Source: Erythrobacter sp. (GTDB lineage: Bacteria > Pseudomonadota > Alphaproteobacteria > Sphingomonadales > Sphingomonadaceae). Taken from it: 7,488 nt of DNA. Made by a program: the position numbers and the translations under genes. Below are positions 1-7,488 of this stretch, piece by piece (the first letter of the stretch is position 1; every line of letters begins with the position of its first letter). The notes under the pieces are model-generated. The model had not been told where the DNA came from. It did no database searches and was given only the letters and a program-made list of their open reading frames with translations. The stretch is from assembly GCA_030731635.1 (NCBI GenBank), contig JANQTR010000023.1, positions 1 to 7,488 of the forward strand, given 5' to 3'.

Positions 1-219
1 GGCACGCTGGTCGCCAACCTCGGGTTCGACAAGGTGGTGACGCCCAAGCCGGTGTTCATTGGCGACACCCTGCGGGCCTATAGCGAGGTCAAGGAATTGC
101 GGGCCAGCAAATCGCGCCCCGATGCCGGGATCGTGACCTGGGTTCACGAAATGTGGAACCAGCGCGATGAAGTGGTCTGCCGGTGCGAACGGTCAGCCCT
201 CATCCAGCGGCGGAGCTGA
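1..219 (+). CDS. MaoC-family (hotdog-fold) dehydratase, C-terminal part only
   Basis: This open frame runs in from the left edge without a start codon and ends at TGA 217-219, giving about 72 C-terminal residues. The visible sequence has the pattern of the MaoC/enoyl-CoA hydratase hotdog fold: NLGFDKV, then PVFIGDTL (the usual 'P-V-x-x-G-D-T' strand), then SKSRPDAGIV and a closing strand ending RSALIQRR. The N-terminal part, including the catalytic Asp/His region, lies outside the window. By family, such proteins hydrate or dehydrate 2-enoyl-CoA thioesters in the cytoplasm. The NLGFDKV plus SKSRP...GIV wording recalls the mesaconyl-CoA hydratase-like subgroup, but the substrate cannot be set from this fragment. 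Its 3' end overlaps the convergent outer-membrane lipoprotein gene by 27 bases, and it has no visible functional link to the exporter. Confidence 0.8.
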   Translation, partial: GTLVANLGFDKVVTPKPVFIGDTLRAYSEVKELRASKSRPDAGIVTWVHEMWNQRDEVVCRCERSALIQRRS

Positions 220-1626
220 GCCAACCTCGCCGCCGAGCGCCTGCCACAGCAGAATGCGCGCGCGGCTCGCCCGGCCCAGTGCTGCGGCAGCGCGTTCGCC
301 GCTGGCATCTGCCGCGCGGCGGGCTTCGAGCACTTCGAGAAAGCTGGCGAGCCCGGCGCGGTAGCGCGTTTCGGCAAGCCCGGCGGCGCGGCTGAGCAGG
401 TCGCGTTCTTCGACGGAAAGCTGCGCTTCCTTGTCAGCGGCGGCGACGAGGCCATAGCCCGCCTCGGCATCGCCAAGCGCCTGAAACACCGCGCCGCGAT
501 AGGCGGCAAAGGCAGCGCGCTTGTCAGCGGCGGCACCGTCGATCTGCGCGCCCACCCGCCCGAAATCGAGCAACGGACCAGCAATTCCGGCGGTCAGCGT
601 GCCGATGATCGAATCCTCATCAAGGAAATCGCCGGGACTGAAAGCCAGCAAGCCGATCACCCCTGACAGCGTCAGCCGCGGAAACCGCGCGCGCGCGGCG
701 GCGGCCAAATCAGCGTCGCTGGCAGCAAGGTTTGCGGCGGCGGCGGCCACATCAGGCCGGTTGGCGAGCAATTCCGATGGCAGCGCAGCCGGGGCAGGGG
801 TGGGCGCAAGTTCCGGCCCGGCCTGAGCCAAAGCCGCGCGCACGGTCGCTGCATCCTGCGCGGTCAGCGTCACCAGCCGCCCGATCAGCCGCGCACGTTC
901 ACTTTCCAGCGCGGCGAGGCGCACCTGCGATGAACTCGCGGTCGCCTCTGCGCGCACCCGGTCGAAACCCGGCGCAATGCCGGCATCCTCGCGCACTTTG
1001 GCAAGCCCGGCTAGGGCGCCTGCCGCGGCGGCATCATCCTTGATCGCAGCAGCGCGGGCTTCGATCACGCGCCAATCGGTCACGCTTCCGGCGATTTCCG
1101 CCAAGAGCGACAATCGCACGCCCTGCGCCTGTGCGGATGCGGCATCGATCCGGGCGAGCGCGGCGCGTTCCTGCGCTTTCAGCCGCCCGAAGATATCGGC
1201 ATCCCAGCTGGCAACAATATTCGCGCCGTAAGATGTCTGTTCAGCCGGGATGAAACCCTGCTGGCCCGCCGCGCCAAATTGCGCGGTGTTGATGCGGTTG
1301 CGGGTGACATCGCCATCGGCGGTGATGTTGGGAAGCCGTGCGGCCCCTGCGCCGCGCGCTCCGGCACGTGCGCTGTCGATCCGGGCCACTGCCTCGGCAA
1401 GGCTGGGGGCACCCGCCAGCGCCGCGTCGGACAGCGCGGCGTAAGCGGGATCCCCGGTCGGCATCAGCGCGGCTAGCGTAGTAAGAGCCCCTGGATCAGG
1501 CTCAAAGAAAAACGCTTCCGGCAGGTCGGGCGTCGGCGTGGCGATTTCCGGTGCAGGGTTCGCAATGCAGGCGGCCAGCGCCAAGGGCAGGAGCGCGGCG
1601 GTCAGCAAGAGGGCGGGGCGGCGCAT
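193..1626 (-). CDS. NodT/TolC-family outer-membrane efflux lipoprotein
   Basis: This 477-residue protein is the outer-membrane channel of the exporter. It starts with a lipoprotein signal: MRR, a hydrophobic stretch, and the lipobox LAAC with acylated Cys at residue 20. It then shows the two repeated outer-membrane efflux (OEP) domains. Recognisable family motifs are SWDADIFGRLK (140-150), LLANRPDV followed by an Ala-rich helix ending in FPRLTLSG (286-322), GPLLDFGR (350-357) and TRYRAGLASFLEVLEARR (420-437). Length is normal for NodT-type factors. By family, three copies form a beta-barrel with a long periplasmic alpha-helical tunnel that docks on the fusion protein. The ATG (1626-1624) lies only 4 bases after the HlyD-like gene, with AGGGGA about 8 bases upstream, so it is probably translated from the same message. 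Its last 27 bases overlap the convergent MaoC-type gene. Substrate unknown. Confidence 0.93.
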   Translation of the reverse strand: MRRPALLLTAALLPLALAACIANPAPEIATPTPDLPEAFFFEPDPGALTTLAALMPTGDPAYAALSDAALAGAPSLAEAVARIDSARAGARGAGAARLPNITADGDVTRNRINTAQFGAAGQQGFIPAEQTSYGANIVASWDADIFGRLKAQERAALARIDAASAQAQGVRLSLLAEIAGSVTDWRVIEARAAAIKDDAAAAGALAGLAKVREDAGIAPGFDRVRAEATASSSQVRLAALESERARLIGRLVTLTAQDAATVRAALAQAGPELAPTPAPAALPSELLANRPDVAAAAANLAASDADLAAAARARFPRLTLSGVIGLLAFSPGDFLDEDSIIGTLTAGIAGPLLDFGRVGAQIDGAAADKRAAFAAYRGAVFQALGDAEAGYGLVAAADKEAQLSVEERDLLSRAAGLAETRYRAGLASFLEVLEARRAADASGERAAAALGRASRARILLWQALGGEVGSAPPLDEG

Positions 1627-1630
1627 AGCC

Positions 1631-2614
1631 TCAGTTCCCCTGTTTGGCAGCAGGCGCAGCCTTGGCCGGGATGAAGGCGTCTATCTGTTGGCCCACCCGG
1701 AAGGCATCGCTTTCCGGCAGGGCATAGATCAACTGCAACACCCGCACATCGACGCGTTCGGCCGCACTGTTGGTGAGCGACCGCTTGGGCACCACCTGCG
1801 GTTCGGCGCGCACAAAGGTGGCATTGACGTGGAGTTCCGCCGCGCCGCGCGGGCTGATCACCGCAGACTGGCCCAGCGCAACCCGGCCCACTTCGTTTTC
1901 GTCAATATCAACGCGCACGTGCAGCGGGTTGGTCTGGCCCATCTGGATGAAGGGCTGCGAAGAACCGCCCATGGTCGAGACGAATTCGCCGGGCCGGATG
2001 TTGACGGCGAGGATCTCGCCCGCAATCGGCGCGCGAACGACGAGCCGGTCAATCTCGGTGCGCGCTGCGCCCGAGGCGGCCTGCGCAGCGGCAAGGCGCG
2101 CACGGGCAAGGCCCATGCGGCTGGTTGCGGCAGCTTCGTCACCCTCGGCGCGGATCACTTCGGCGCGGCTGACGGCGGCGGGATCGGACAGGTTGCGGTA
2201 AAGGTCGAGCTGCTGGCGCGCGGTTTTCTGGGCGGCGCTGGCTTCGGCAATCGCGGCGCGCGCTTCGTTGATCGCGGCGTCTGACTGCGCCAGTTGCGCG
2301 CGGGCGGCGCGGGCATCGACGGTGAACAAGACCTGCCCCTTGCCCACTTGTTCGCCGGGGCGCACCCGCACATCGGTGACAAGGCCGGACAGCGCCGAAC
2401 CAATATCGATCACCTCGCTTGAAGGTTCGACGATCCCGGCGCCTGCCACCCGCGCTTCATTGGCGAGCTTGCCAACGGCCTTGGGCGGTTGTTCGGCAGG
2501 TTCGCTGGTCGAACGGTCGGGCAGGCCGGCAAAGATCAGCCATGCGGCAACGGCCACCCCGATCAGCGCGGCGAATGGGAGGATTTGGCGGGCAAAGCTC
2601 AGGTTGCGGAACAT
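1631..2614 (-). CDS. HlyD/DevB-like periplasmic membrane fusion protein
   Basis: This 327-residue adaptor would connect the inner-membrane ABC transporter to the outer-membrane channel. It has a short cytoplasmic N-terminus, one membrane anchor (about 11-30), and the first lipoyl/barrel-sandwich half (about 67-100, including GLVTDVRVRPGEQVGKGQVLF). An Ala/Arg/Glu-rich alpha-helical hairpin follows (about 101-189), then the second lipoyl half (VRAPIAGEI, 193-201) and a beta-barrel region (about 229-270). At the hairpin tip, Leu142 and Ser149 match the L-x6-S part of the TolC-binding 'RLS' motif of adaptors such as AcrA, but the Arg position (138) is Leu. The ATG at 2614 has GAGGA four bases upstream. 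It begins 33 bases after the ATPase stop and ends 4 bases before the channel gene. The family and context favour an ABC-linked (DevB) rather than an RND-linked adaptor, since the neighbours are ABC components. Confidence 0.92.
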   Translation of the reverse strand: MFRNLSFARQILPFAALIGVAVAAWLIFAGLPDRSTSEPAEQPPKAVGKLANEARVAGAGIVEPSSEVIDIGSALSGLVTDVRVRPGEQVGKGQVLFTVDARAARAQLAQSDAAINEARAAIAEASAAQKTARQQLDLYRNLSDPAAVSRAEVIRAEGDEAAATSRMGLARARLAAAQAASGAARTEIDRLVVRAPIAGEILAVNIRPGEFVSTMGGSSQPFIQMGQTNPLHVRVDIDENEVGRVALGQSAVISPRGAAELHVNATFVRAEPQVVPKRSLTNSAAERVDVRVLQLIYALPESDAFRVGQQIDAFIPAKAAPAAKQGN

Positions 2615-2647
2615 GGTGTCCTCAGGCTTTTCAAGAGAGAAGGGGGC

Positions 2648-3379
2648 TTAGTGATCATCGGGCATCTCTTTCCCGTCATGGGTGATGCGGCCGTCTTCCA
2701 ATACGATGATCCGGTCAGCCAGATCGAAGATGCGGTTATCATGGGTCACAATGATGCAGGCGCGGTCGGGCGCGACTGCGACTTCGCGTAGCAGGTCCAT
2801 CACCCGGCGCCCCGAACTGGCATCGAGCGCGGCGGTCGGTTCATCGCACACCACCAGTCGCGGTTCGTGCACCAGTGCGCGGGCGATGGCGACGCGCTGC
2901 TGCTGTCCGCCCGAAAGCTGGTTGGGCAGTTTGTCCGCCTGATTGCCGATATTGAGCTTTTCCAGCAGCACCTTGGCCCGCTCGCGCGCTTCGTGGCGCG
3001 GTACGCCCTGCGCGATCAGCGGCACTGCGGCATTCGAGGCCACATCAATTGAAGGGATCAGGTTATACTGCTGAAAAATAAAGCCGATATTCTTGAGCCG
3101 GAACTTGACCAGTTCTGTATCAGACAATTTGTAGATGTCAGTGCCAAACACGCGCACTTCACCTTCGGTCGGGTAGAGGATGCCGCACATGATCGAAATC
3201 AGGGTGGTTTTGCCCGAACCGCTTTCGCCCACGACATAAGTCATTTCGCCCGGGCGGATGTCGGTATCGATCCCGTGCAACACGCGGATGGTGGTTTGCC
3301 CGGCCACGAAATCGCGGGAAATCCCGCGCGCGCAAATCGCTGCTTCGGGCGCGCAACCGCCGATGCTGGTCGTGTCCAT
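2648..3379 (-). CDS. ABC exporter ATPase, DevA-like (LolD/MacB superfamily)
   Basis: This 243-residue cytoplasmic nucleotide-binding subunit powers the exporter. All catalytic motifs are present: Walker A GESGSGKT (51-58), Q-loop FQQ (102-104), signature LSGGQ (155-159), Walker B LVVCDE with catalytic Glu180, D-loop ALD (184-186) and the H-loop His213. The segment VTHDNRIFDLADRI is typical of DevA proteins, which supports the Dev-type assignment over LolD or MacB. I chose the ATG at 3379 because GGAGGGG lies five bases upstream. A GTG at 3397 would add six residues and overlap the permease stop as GTGA, but the ribosome-binding site would then lie inside the gene. The ATG start leaves 14 bases after the permease stop, so the two genes are probably cotranscribed. 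The end is TAA at 2650-2648. Confidence 0.94.
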   Translation of the reverse strand: MDTTSIGGCAPEAAICARGISRDFVAGQTTIRVLHGIDTDIRPGEMTYVVGESGSGKTTLISIMCGILYPTEGEVRVFGTDIYKLSDTELVKFRLKNIGFIFQQYNLIPSIDVASNAAVPLIAQGVPRHEARERAKVLLEKLNIGNQADKLPNQLSGGQQQRVAIARALVHEPRLVVCDEPTAALDASSGRRVMDLLREVAVAPDRACIIVTHDNRIFDLADRIIVLEDGRITHDGKEMPDDH

Positions 3380-3384
3380 GATCG

Positions 3385-3391
3385 CCCCTCC
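3385..3391 (-). promoter_or_regulatory. Shine-Dalgarno GGAGGGG deciding the ATPase start
   Basis: Read on the - strand, GGAGGGG is followed by CGATC and ATG (3379-3377). This near-ideal site and five-base spacing favour the ATG over the upstream GTG at 3397 as the ATPase start. It lies just after the permease stop codon (3396-3394). Confidence 0.75.
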
Positions 3392-3393
3392 GC

Positions 3394-4530
3394 TCACCGG
3401 AACACCGATGCAGGTTCGGTTTTCAACACACTGCGGATCGCGATCAGCCCGGTGACGGACAGAATGAAAATGACTGCGACAAGGCTGATCAGCGGCACCT
3501 GCCAGGGAATGTAGAAGCCCTTGAAGAACGGATTGGCGCTGAAGCCCGAAATGAAGGCGACCGTGCCGATCACACCCAACGCATAGCCGATCATCCCGAC
3601 CAGCCCTGCCTGCGCCGCAACCATCTGCACAATCTTGGCATTGGTGACGCCGATCGCTTTCAATGCGCCGAATTGCTTGATGTTGTCGCGCAGGAACAGG
3701 CTGAAGGTCAGGCCGACAATCGCGATGCCGACAACAAAGCCGAGGAACACGGTGATCCCGAAATTGGTCGGGATGCCGGTGTTTTCGATAATGAAATTCA
3801 CCCCGGCGCGTGAAAATTCAGCGCGGGTTTGGGCCTTCAGGCCAGTCTTGGCCTCAATCCGCGCGGCGACCTGCTCGGCGGTCTGCCCTTGGCTGACCCC
3901 GACCAGCACGAAAGACAGACGATTGCGGGTGCCAGGGACGAAATTGAGCGCGTTGGAATAGCGCGTGTAGAGGACCACCGTACTGGTAAAGCTGGGGATC
4001 GAATCCGCGATTCCCCTGATCACCGCGCGCTGATCATTCAGTTCCAGCCGTTCGCCAATCGGGCTTTGTTCAGGCGGGAAGAAGCGGGTGGTGCCGGTAT
4101 CATCGATCACCACGCTATCGGGCGCGAACAGCACCGATTTGTCGCCTTCCTTCATGCGTTGCGGCATGCCGATCAGCGTTGAATCATCAACCCCGATCAC
4201 CGCCACGCCTTCCAGATCGCCTTCGGTGGTGCGGACATTGGCCTGTGCACGCAGGTGCGGCACCGCCCATTCCACCCCCTCGACCGAGCGCACCCGGTCA
4301 AGCGCGGTGCCGGGCATGGCATAGCTGACATCGGTGGTGCGGCTGACCGGGTCCATCACCCACACTTCGGCTTCGGGAGCGTTATAGACCCCGGAGGCCC
4401 CGCGTTCGACCAGATTGACGAAGATCGTCATCTGCTGGGTGATCAACAGGGTGGAAAAGCCAATGCCGAACAACAGCCCATAGAATTTCTGGGCATCGCC
4501 GGTGAGCATCCTGATCGCGATCCAAAGCAC
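3394..4530 (-). CDS. FtsX/DevC-like ABC exporter permease
   Basis: This 378-residue protein is the inner-membrane subunit and would work as a dimer with the ATPase. The topology fits the type VII/MacB-like fold: one membrane helix near the N-terminus (about 17-39), a single periplasmic domain of roughly 215 residues (about 42-255), then three helices (about 257-280, 304-330 and 344-366). The FtsX core is seen as FGALKAIGVTNAKIVQMV (287-304). The N-terminal stretch with LTGDAQKFYGLLFGIGF and ITQQ resembles DevC proteins, and the length matches that family (about 380-390). Such permeases usually drive periplasmic substrate release into the adaptor and channel rather than moving substrate through the inner membrane. 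The start is GTG at 4530 with AAAGG nine bases upstream; TAA lies in frame just above it. ATG at 4509 is the alternative but would trim conserved N-terminal residues. This is the first gene of the operon. Confidence 0.92.
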   Translation of the reverse strand: MLWIAIRMLTGDAQKFYGLLFGIGFSTLLITQQMTIFVNLVERGASGVYNAPEAEVWVMDPVSRTTDVSYAMPGTALDRVRSVEGVEWAVPHLRAQANVRTTEGDLEGVAVIGVDDSTLIGMPQRMKEGDKSVLFAPDSVVIDDTGTTRFFPPEQSPIGERLELNDQRAVIRGIADSIPSFTSTVVLYTRYSNALNFVPGTRNRLSFVLVGVSQGQTAEQVAARIEAKTGLKAQTRAEFSRAGVNFIIENTGIPTNFGITVFLGFVVGIAIVGLTFSLFLRDNIKQFGALKAIGVTNAKIVQMVAAQAGLVGMIGYALGVIGTVAFISGFSANPFFKGFYIPWQVPLISLVAVIFILSVTGLIAIRSVLKTEPASVFR

Positions 4531-4558
4531 AGGGGGGAACCTTTACACGCTGATGGGG

Positions 4559-4587
4559 TTGCGAAAGTGGACGAATCGCCGCATTAT
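4559..4587 (+). promoter_or_regulatory. Possible promoter of the TetR-family gene
   Basis: TTGCGA (4559-4564) and CATTAT (4582-4587) are separated by 17 bases. Each matches four of six positions of the sigma-70 consensus. Transcription would begin near 4594, inside the first palindrome, which fits autorepression. This is sequence matching by eye, and alphaproteobacterial promoters are often weak matches. Confidence 0.4.
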
Positions 4588-4603
4588 TGAACGGTAACGT
4601 TTA
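4588..4603. promoter_or_regulatory. Operator-like palindrome 1 (imperfect, 16 bp)
   Basis: TGAACGGTAACGTTTA is an imperfect inverted repeat (12 of 16 positions symmetric). It shares TGAACGG with the second palindrome, starting exactly 18 bp earlier. It overlaps the predicted transcription start of the repressor gene and the -10 area of the exporter promoter. Size and position fit a TetR-dimer binding site. Confidence 0.6.
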
Positions 4604-4630
4604 ATTGAACGGAGCCGTTCACTTTGTCAA
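4602..4630 (-). promoter_or_regulatory. Possible promoter of the exporter operon
   Basis: On the - strand a perfect TTGACA (4630-4625) is followed by a 17-base spacer and CAATTA (4607-4602), or by 18 bases and AATTAA. The -10 match is weak but the -35 is exact. The -35 lies inside the first codons of the divergent repressor gene. Palindrome 2 fills the spacer and palindrome 1 covers the -10 to +1 region, so a bound repressor would block polymerase. The resulting leader before the GTG would be about 65 bases. Confidence 0.45.
4606..4621. promoter_or_regulatory. Operator-like palindrome 2 (perfect arms, 16 bp)
   Basis: TGAACGGAGCCGTTCA has perfect 7-bp arms around a central AG. It sits two bases before the TTG start of the TetR-family gene and within the spacer of the predicted exporter promoter. 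It also contains the likely ribosome-binding site GGAG (4611-4614), nine bases before that TTG. This is the best operator candidate in the window. Confidence 0.7.
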
Positions 4631-5301
4631 TCCGCGGGTCTTCCGTCCCTGAAGCAAAAGGTGGCCGACAAGTTCCCGGCACCCGCAAGGCGGGCCGTCC
4701 GCTCGACGCGGCCAAGCATCAGGCGATTGTCGAAACCGCTGCATACCTGTTTTTCCAGAATGGCTATGCCGCGACCGCGATTGAACAGGTTGCCGCCGAT
4801 GCGGGCGTGTCCAAGGTCACAATCTACAACCAGTTCGGTGACAAACGCGCGCTGTTTGCCGCGGCGGTGACATGCGAATGCGAAAAGATGCGCGGACATT
4901 TCGCGTTGGATGCGATGCCTCAAGGCTCCATCCGCGAACGGTTGACCGCGATGGGTGAGGCGATCTGTGCCTTCCTGTTCCGCCCGGAAATGTTCCAGTT
5001 CGAACGCCGGATCGCCGCCGAGACCGAGCATGACGCCGCGATTGGTGAGGCCTTTCTTGAGGCCGGGCCGCGGCGGATGAAGCAGGGCTTTGCCCTATGG
5101 CTCGCCCATGCGGGGCAAGCCGGCGACCTGGTTATCGACGATCCGATGCTGGCGGCGGAACAATTCGTTTCAATGTGCAAAGGCATGGGCGATCTGGAAC
5201 GCCGTTTCGGCGCAGTGGTTGCGCCAGAACACAATCGCCAGCGCATTCTTGGCGCGGTGGATGTGTTCCTTGCCGCCTATGGTGCAGGTTCCCATCGATA
5301 A
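4624..5301 (+). CDS. TetR/AcrR-family transcriptional repressor, AefR-like
   Basis: This 225-residue cytoplasmic regulator is divergent from the exporter operon. After a basic N-terminal tail of about 25 residues ending in KAGRP, the DNA-binding domain covers about 31-78. Its helix-turn-helix is IEQVAADAGVSKVTIYNQFGDKRALF (53-78), with the family's 'AGVSKxTxYxxFxxKxxLF' pattern. The C-terminal ligand and dimer domain includes FERRIAAETEHDAAIGEAFLEAGP and later DPMLAAEQFVSMCKG, which resembles AefR-like regulators. The only possible start between the in-frame stop TGA (4606-4608) and the conserved domain is TTG at 4624, with GGAG nine bases upstream; there is no nearby ATG or GTG. The family normally represses and is released by a small ligand. 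The likely targets are its own gene and the divergent exporter, inferred from the two palindromes between them. The ligand is unknown. Confidence 0.92.
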   Translation: MSIRGSSVPEAKGGRQVPGTRKAGRPLDAAKHQAIVETAAYLFFQNGYAATAIEQVAADAGVSKVTIYNQFGDKRALFAAAVTCECEKMRGHFALDAMPQGSIRERLTAMGEAICAFLFRPEMFQFERRIAAETEHDAAIGEAFLEAGPRRMKQGFALWLAHAGQAGDLVIDDPMLAAEQFVSMCKGMGDLERRFGAVVAPEHNRQRILGAVDVFLAAYGAGSHR

Positions 5302-5353
5302 TTCGCATCACGCTGTTCGAAAATTAGCACGAGACCGAAAGCAGCGCATTATC

Positions 5354-5381
5354 TTGCCATTCACAGCCTACGTCCTACATT
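5354..5381 (+). promoter_or_regulatory. Promoter-like sequence upstream of ftsH
   Basis: TTGCCA (5354-5359), 16 bases, then TACATT (5376-5381) resembles a sigma-70 promoter, with a start near 5388 and a leader of about 20 bases. The same stretch also reads CTTGCC ... CCTACATTG, which partly resembles heat-shock sigma-32 (RpoH) promoters; ftsH is under RpoH control in other proteobacteria. The 106-base gap between the repressor stop and ftsH shows no clear terminator hairpin, so some read-through from the repressor gene is possible. Confidence 0.45.
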
Positions 5382-5407
5382 GTCGGTGACGAAAGGAATC
5401 CCGTGCG

Positions 5408-7369
<1,962 letters not shown>

Positions 7370-7390
7370 CGCTCCCTAATCAATCACCAG

Positions 7391-7423
7391 AAAGGGCGTC
7401 CGGAGCGATCCGGGCGCCCTTTT
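7391..7423 (+). terminator. Rho-independent terminator after ftsH
   Basis: AAAGGGCGTCCGG (7391-7403) pairs with CCGGGCGCCCTTT (7410-7422) in a 13-bp stem with one G-U wobble and a six-base loop AGCGAT. A run of four T (7420-7423) ends the stem. It lies 22 bases after the ftsH stop and 10 bases from the end of the convergent gene, so it may also serve that gene from the other strand, where the T run is shorter. Confidence 0.85.
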
Positions 7424-7433
7424 CGTTGGTTCA

Positions 7434-7488
7434 TCAGAACGCGCCCAGCACCAGCAGCGCTTGCAAGAACAGCATCAGCACGATCTGG
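7434..7488 (-). CDS. Partial CDS: C-terminus of a hydrophobic protein
   Basis: On the - strand an open frame enters from the right edge and reads QIVLMLFLQALLVLGAF before TGA (7436-7434). The residues are strongly hydrophobic, like a terminal membrane helix. The stop close to the ftsH terminator fits a convergent gene end. Only 17 residues are visible, so no family can be named, and the frame could be chance. Confidence 0.45.
   Translation of the reverse strand, partial: QIVLMLFLQALLVLGAF

Noticed and set aside
430..534. Repeated TTGTCAGCGGCGG at about 431 and 521
   Set aside because: Both encode Ala-Ala-Asp-Lys in the Ala-rich helices of the channel protein; this looks like coincidental codon reuse.
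1538..2284. A 248-codon + strand open frame crossing the channel/adaptor gene boundary
   Set aside because: It is antisense to two well-supported genes, has no recognisable domain, and long antisense frames are expected in GC-rich DNA with strong third-position bias.
3313..3328. Perfect palindrome CGCGGGAAATCCCGCG, 16 bp
   Set aside because: It lies inside the ATPase coding region (residues Ala-Arg-Gly-Ile-Ser-Arg) and is not near a promoter. GC-rich codons readily give such symmetry.
2648..4530. Alternative reading of the ABC pair as LolCDE or MacB
   Set aside because: MacB would be a single fused ATPase-permease chain, and Lol systems have no dedicated adaptor and channel in the operon. 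The VTHDNRIFDLADRI segment and DevC-like N-terminus favour the Dev class.

Overview
The window is GC-rich and densely coded, and it looks like an alphaproteobacterial chromosome. A sphingomonad or Erythrobacter-type organism is my best guess, from the wording of the FtsH AAA core and the overall codon style; this is an inference, not a measured placement.

Layout. (1) Bases 1-219 hold the 3' end of a MaoC-type hydratase gene on the + strand. (2) Bases 193-4530 hold four closely spaced genes on the - strand. In transcription order they are an FtsX/DevC-like ABC permease, a DevA-like ABC ATPase, a HlyD/DevB-like membrane fusion protein and a NodT/TolC-type outer-membrane lipoprotein. Together they encode every part of an ABC exporter that spans both membranes. 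(3) A short AT-rich divergent control region (about 4531-4623) separates this operon from a TetR/AcrR-family repressor gene on the + strand (4624-5301). It contains two 16-bp palindromes in tandem, overlapping the predicted promoters. (4) ftsH (5408-7369, +) follows with its own promoter-like sequence and a strong intrinsic terminator (7391-7423). (5) The last 55 bases hold the 3' end of a convergent gene for a hydrophobic protein.

How the parts work together. The permease and ATPase would power transport. The fusion protein would bridge the periplasm to the outer-membrane channel. The repressor probably controls both itself and the exporter through the shared operators, so an inducing ligand would switch on export. 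The architecture matches the DevBCA-TolC class, which exports glycolipids in heterocyst-forming cyanobacteria. Nothing here identifies the substrate. ftsH is a housekeeping membrane protease and is probably independent of the exporter.

I found no RNA gene, insertion sequence, CRISPR array or phage feature. The only plausibly undescribed item is the substrate and inducer of the exporter-repressor cassette; the protein families themselves are known.
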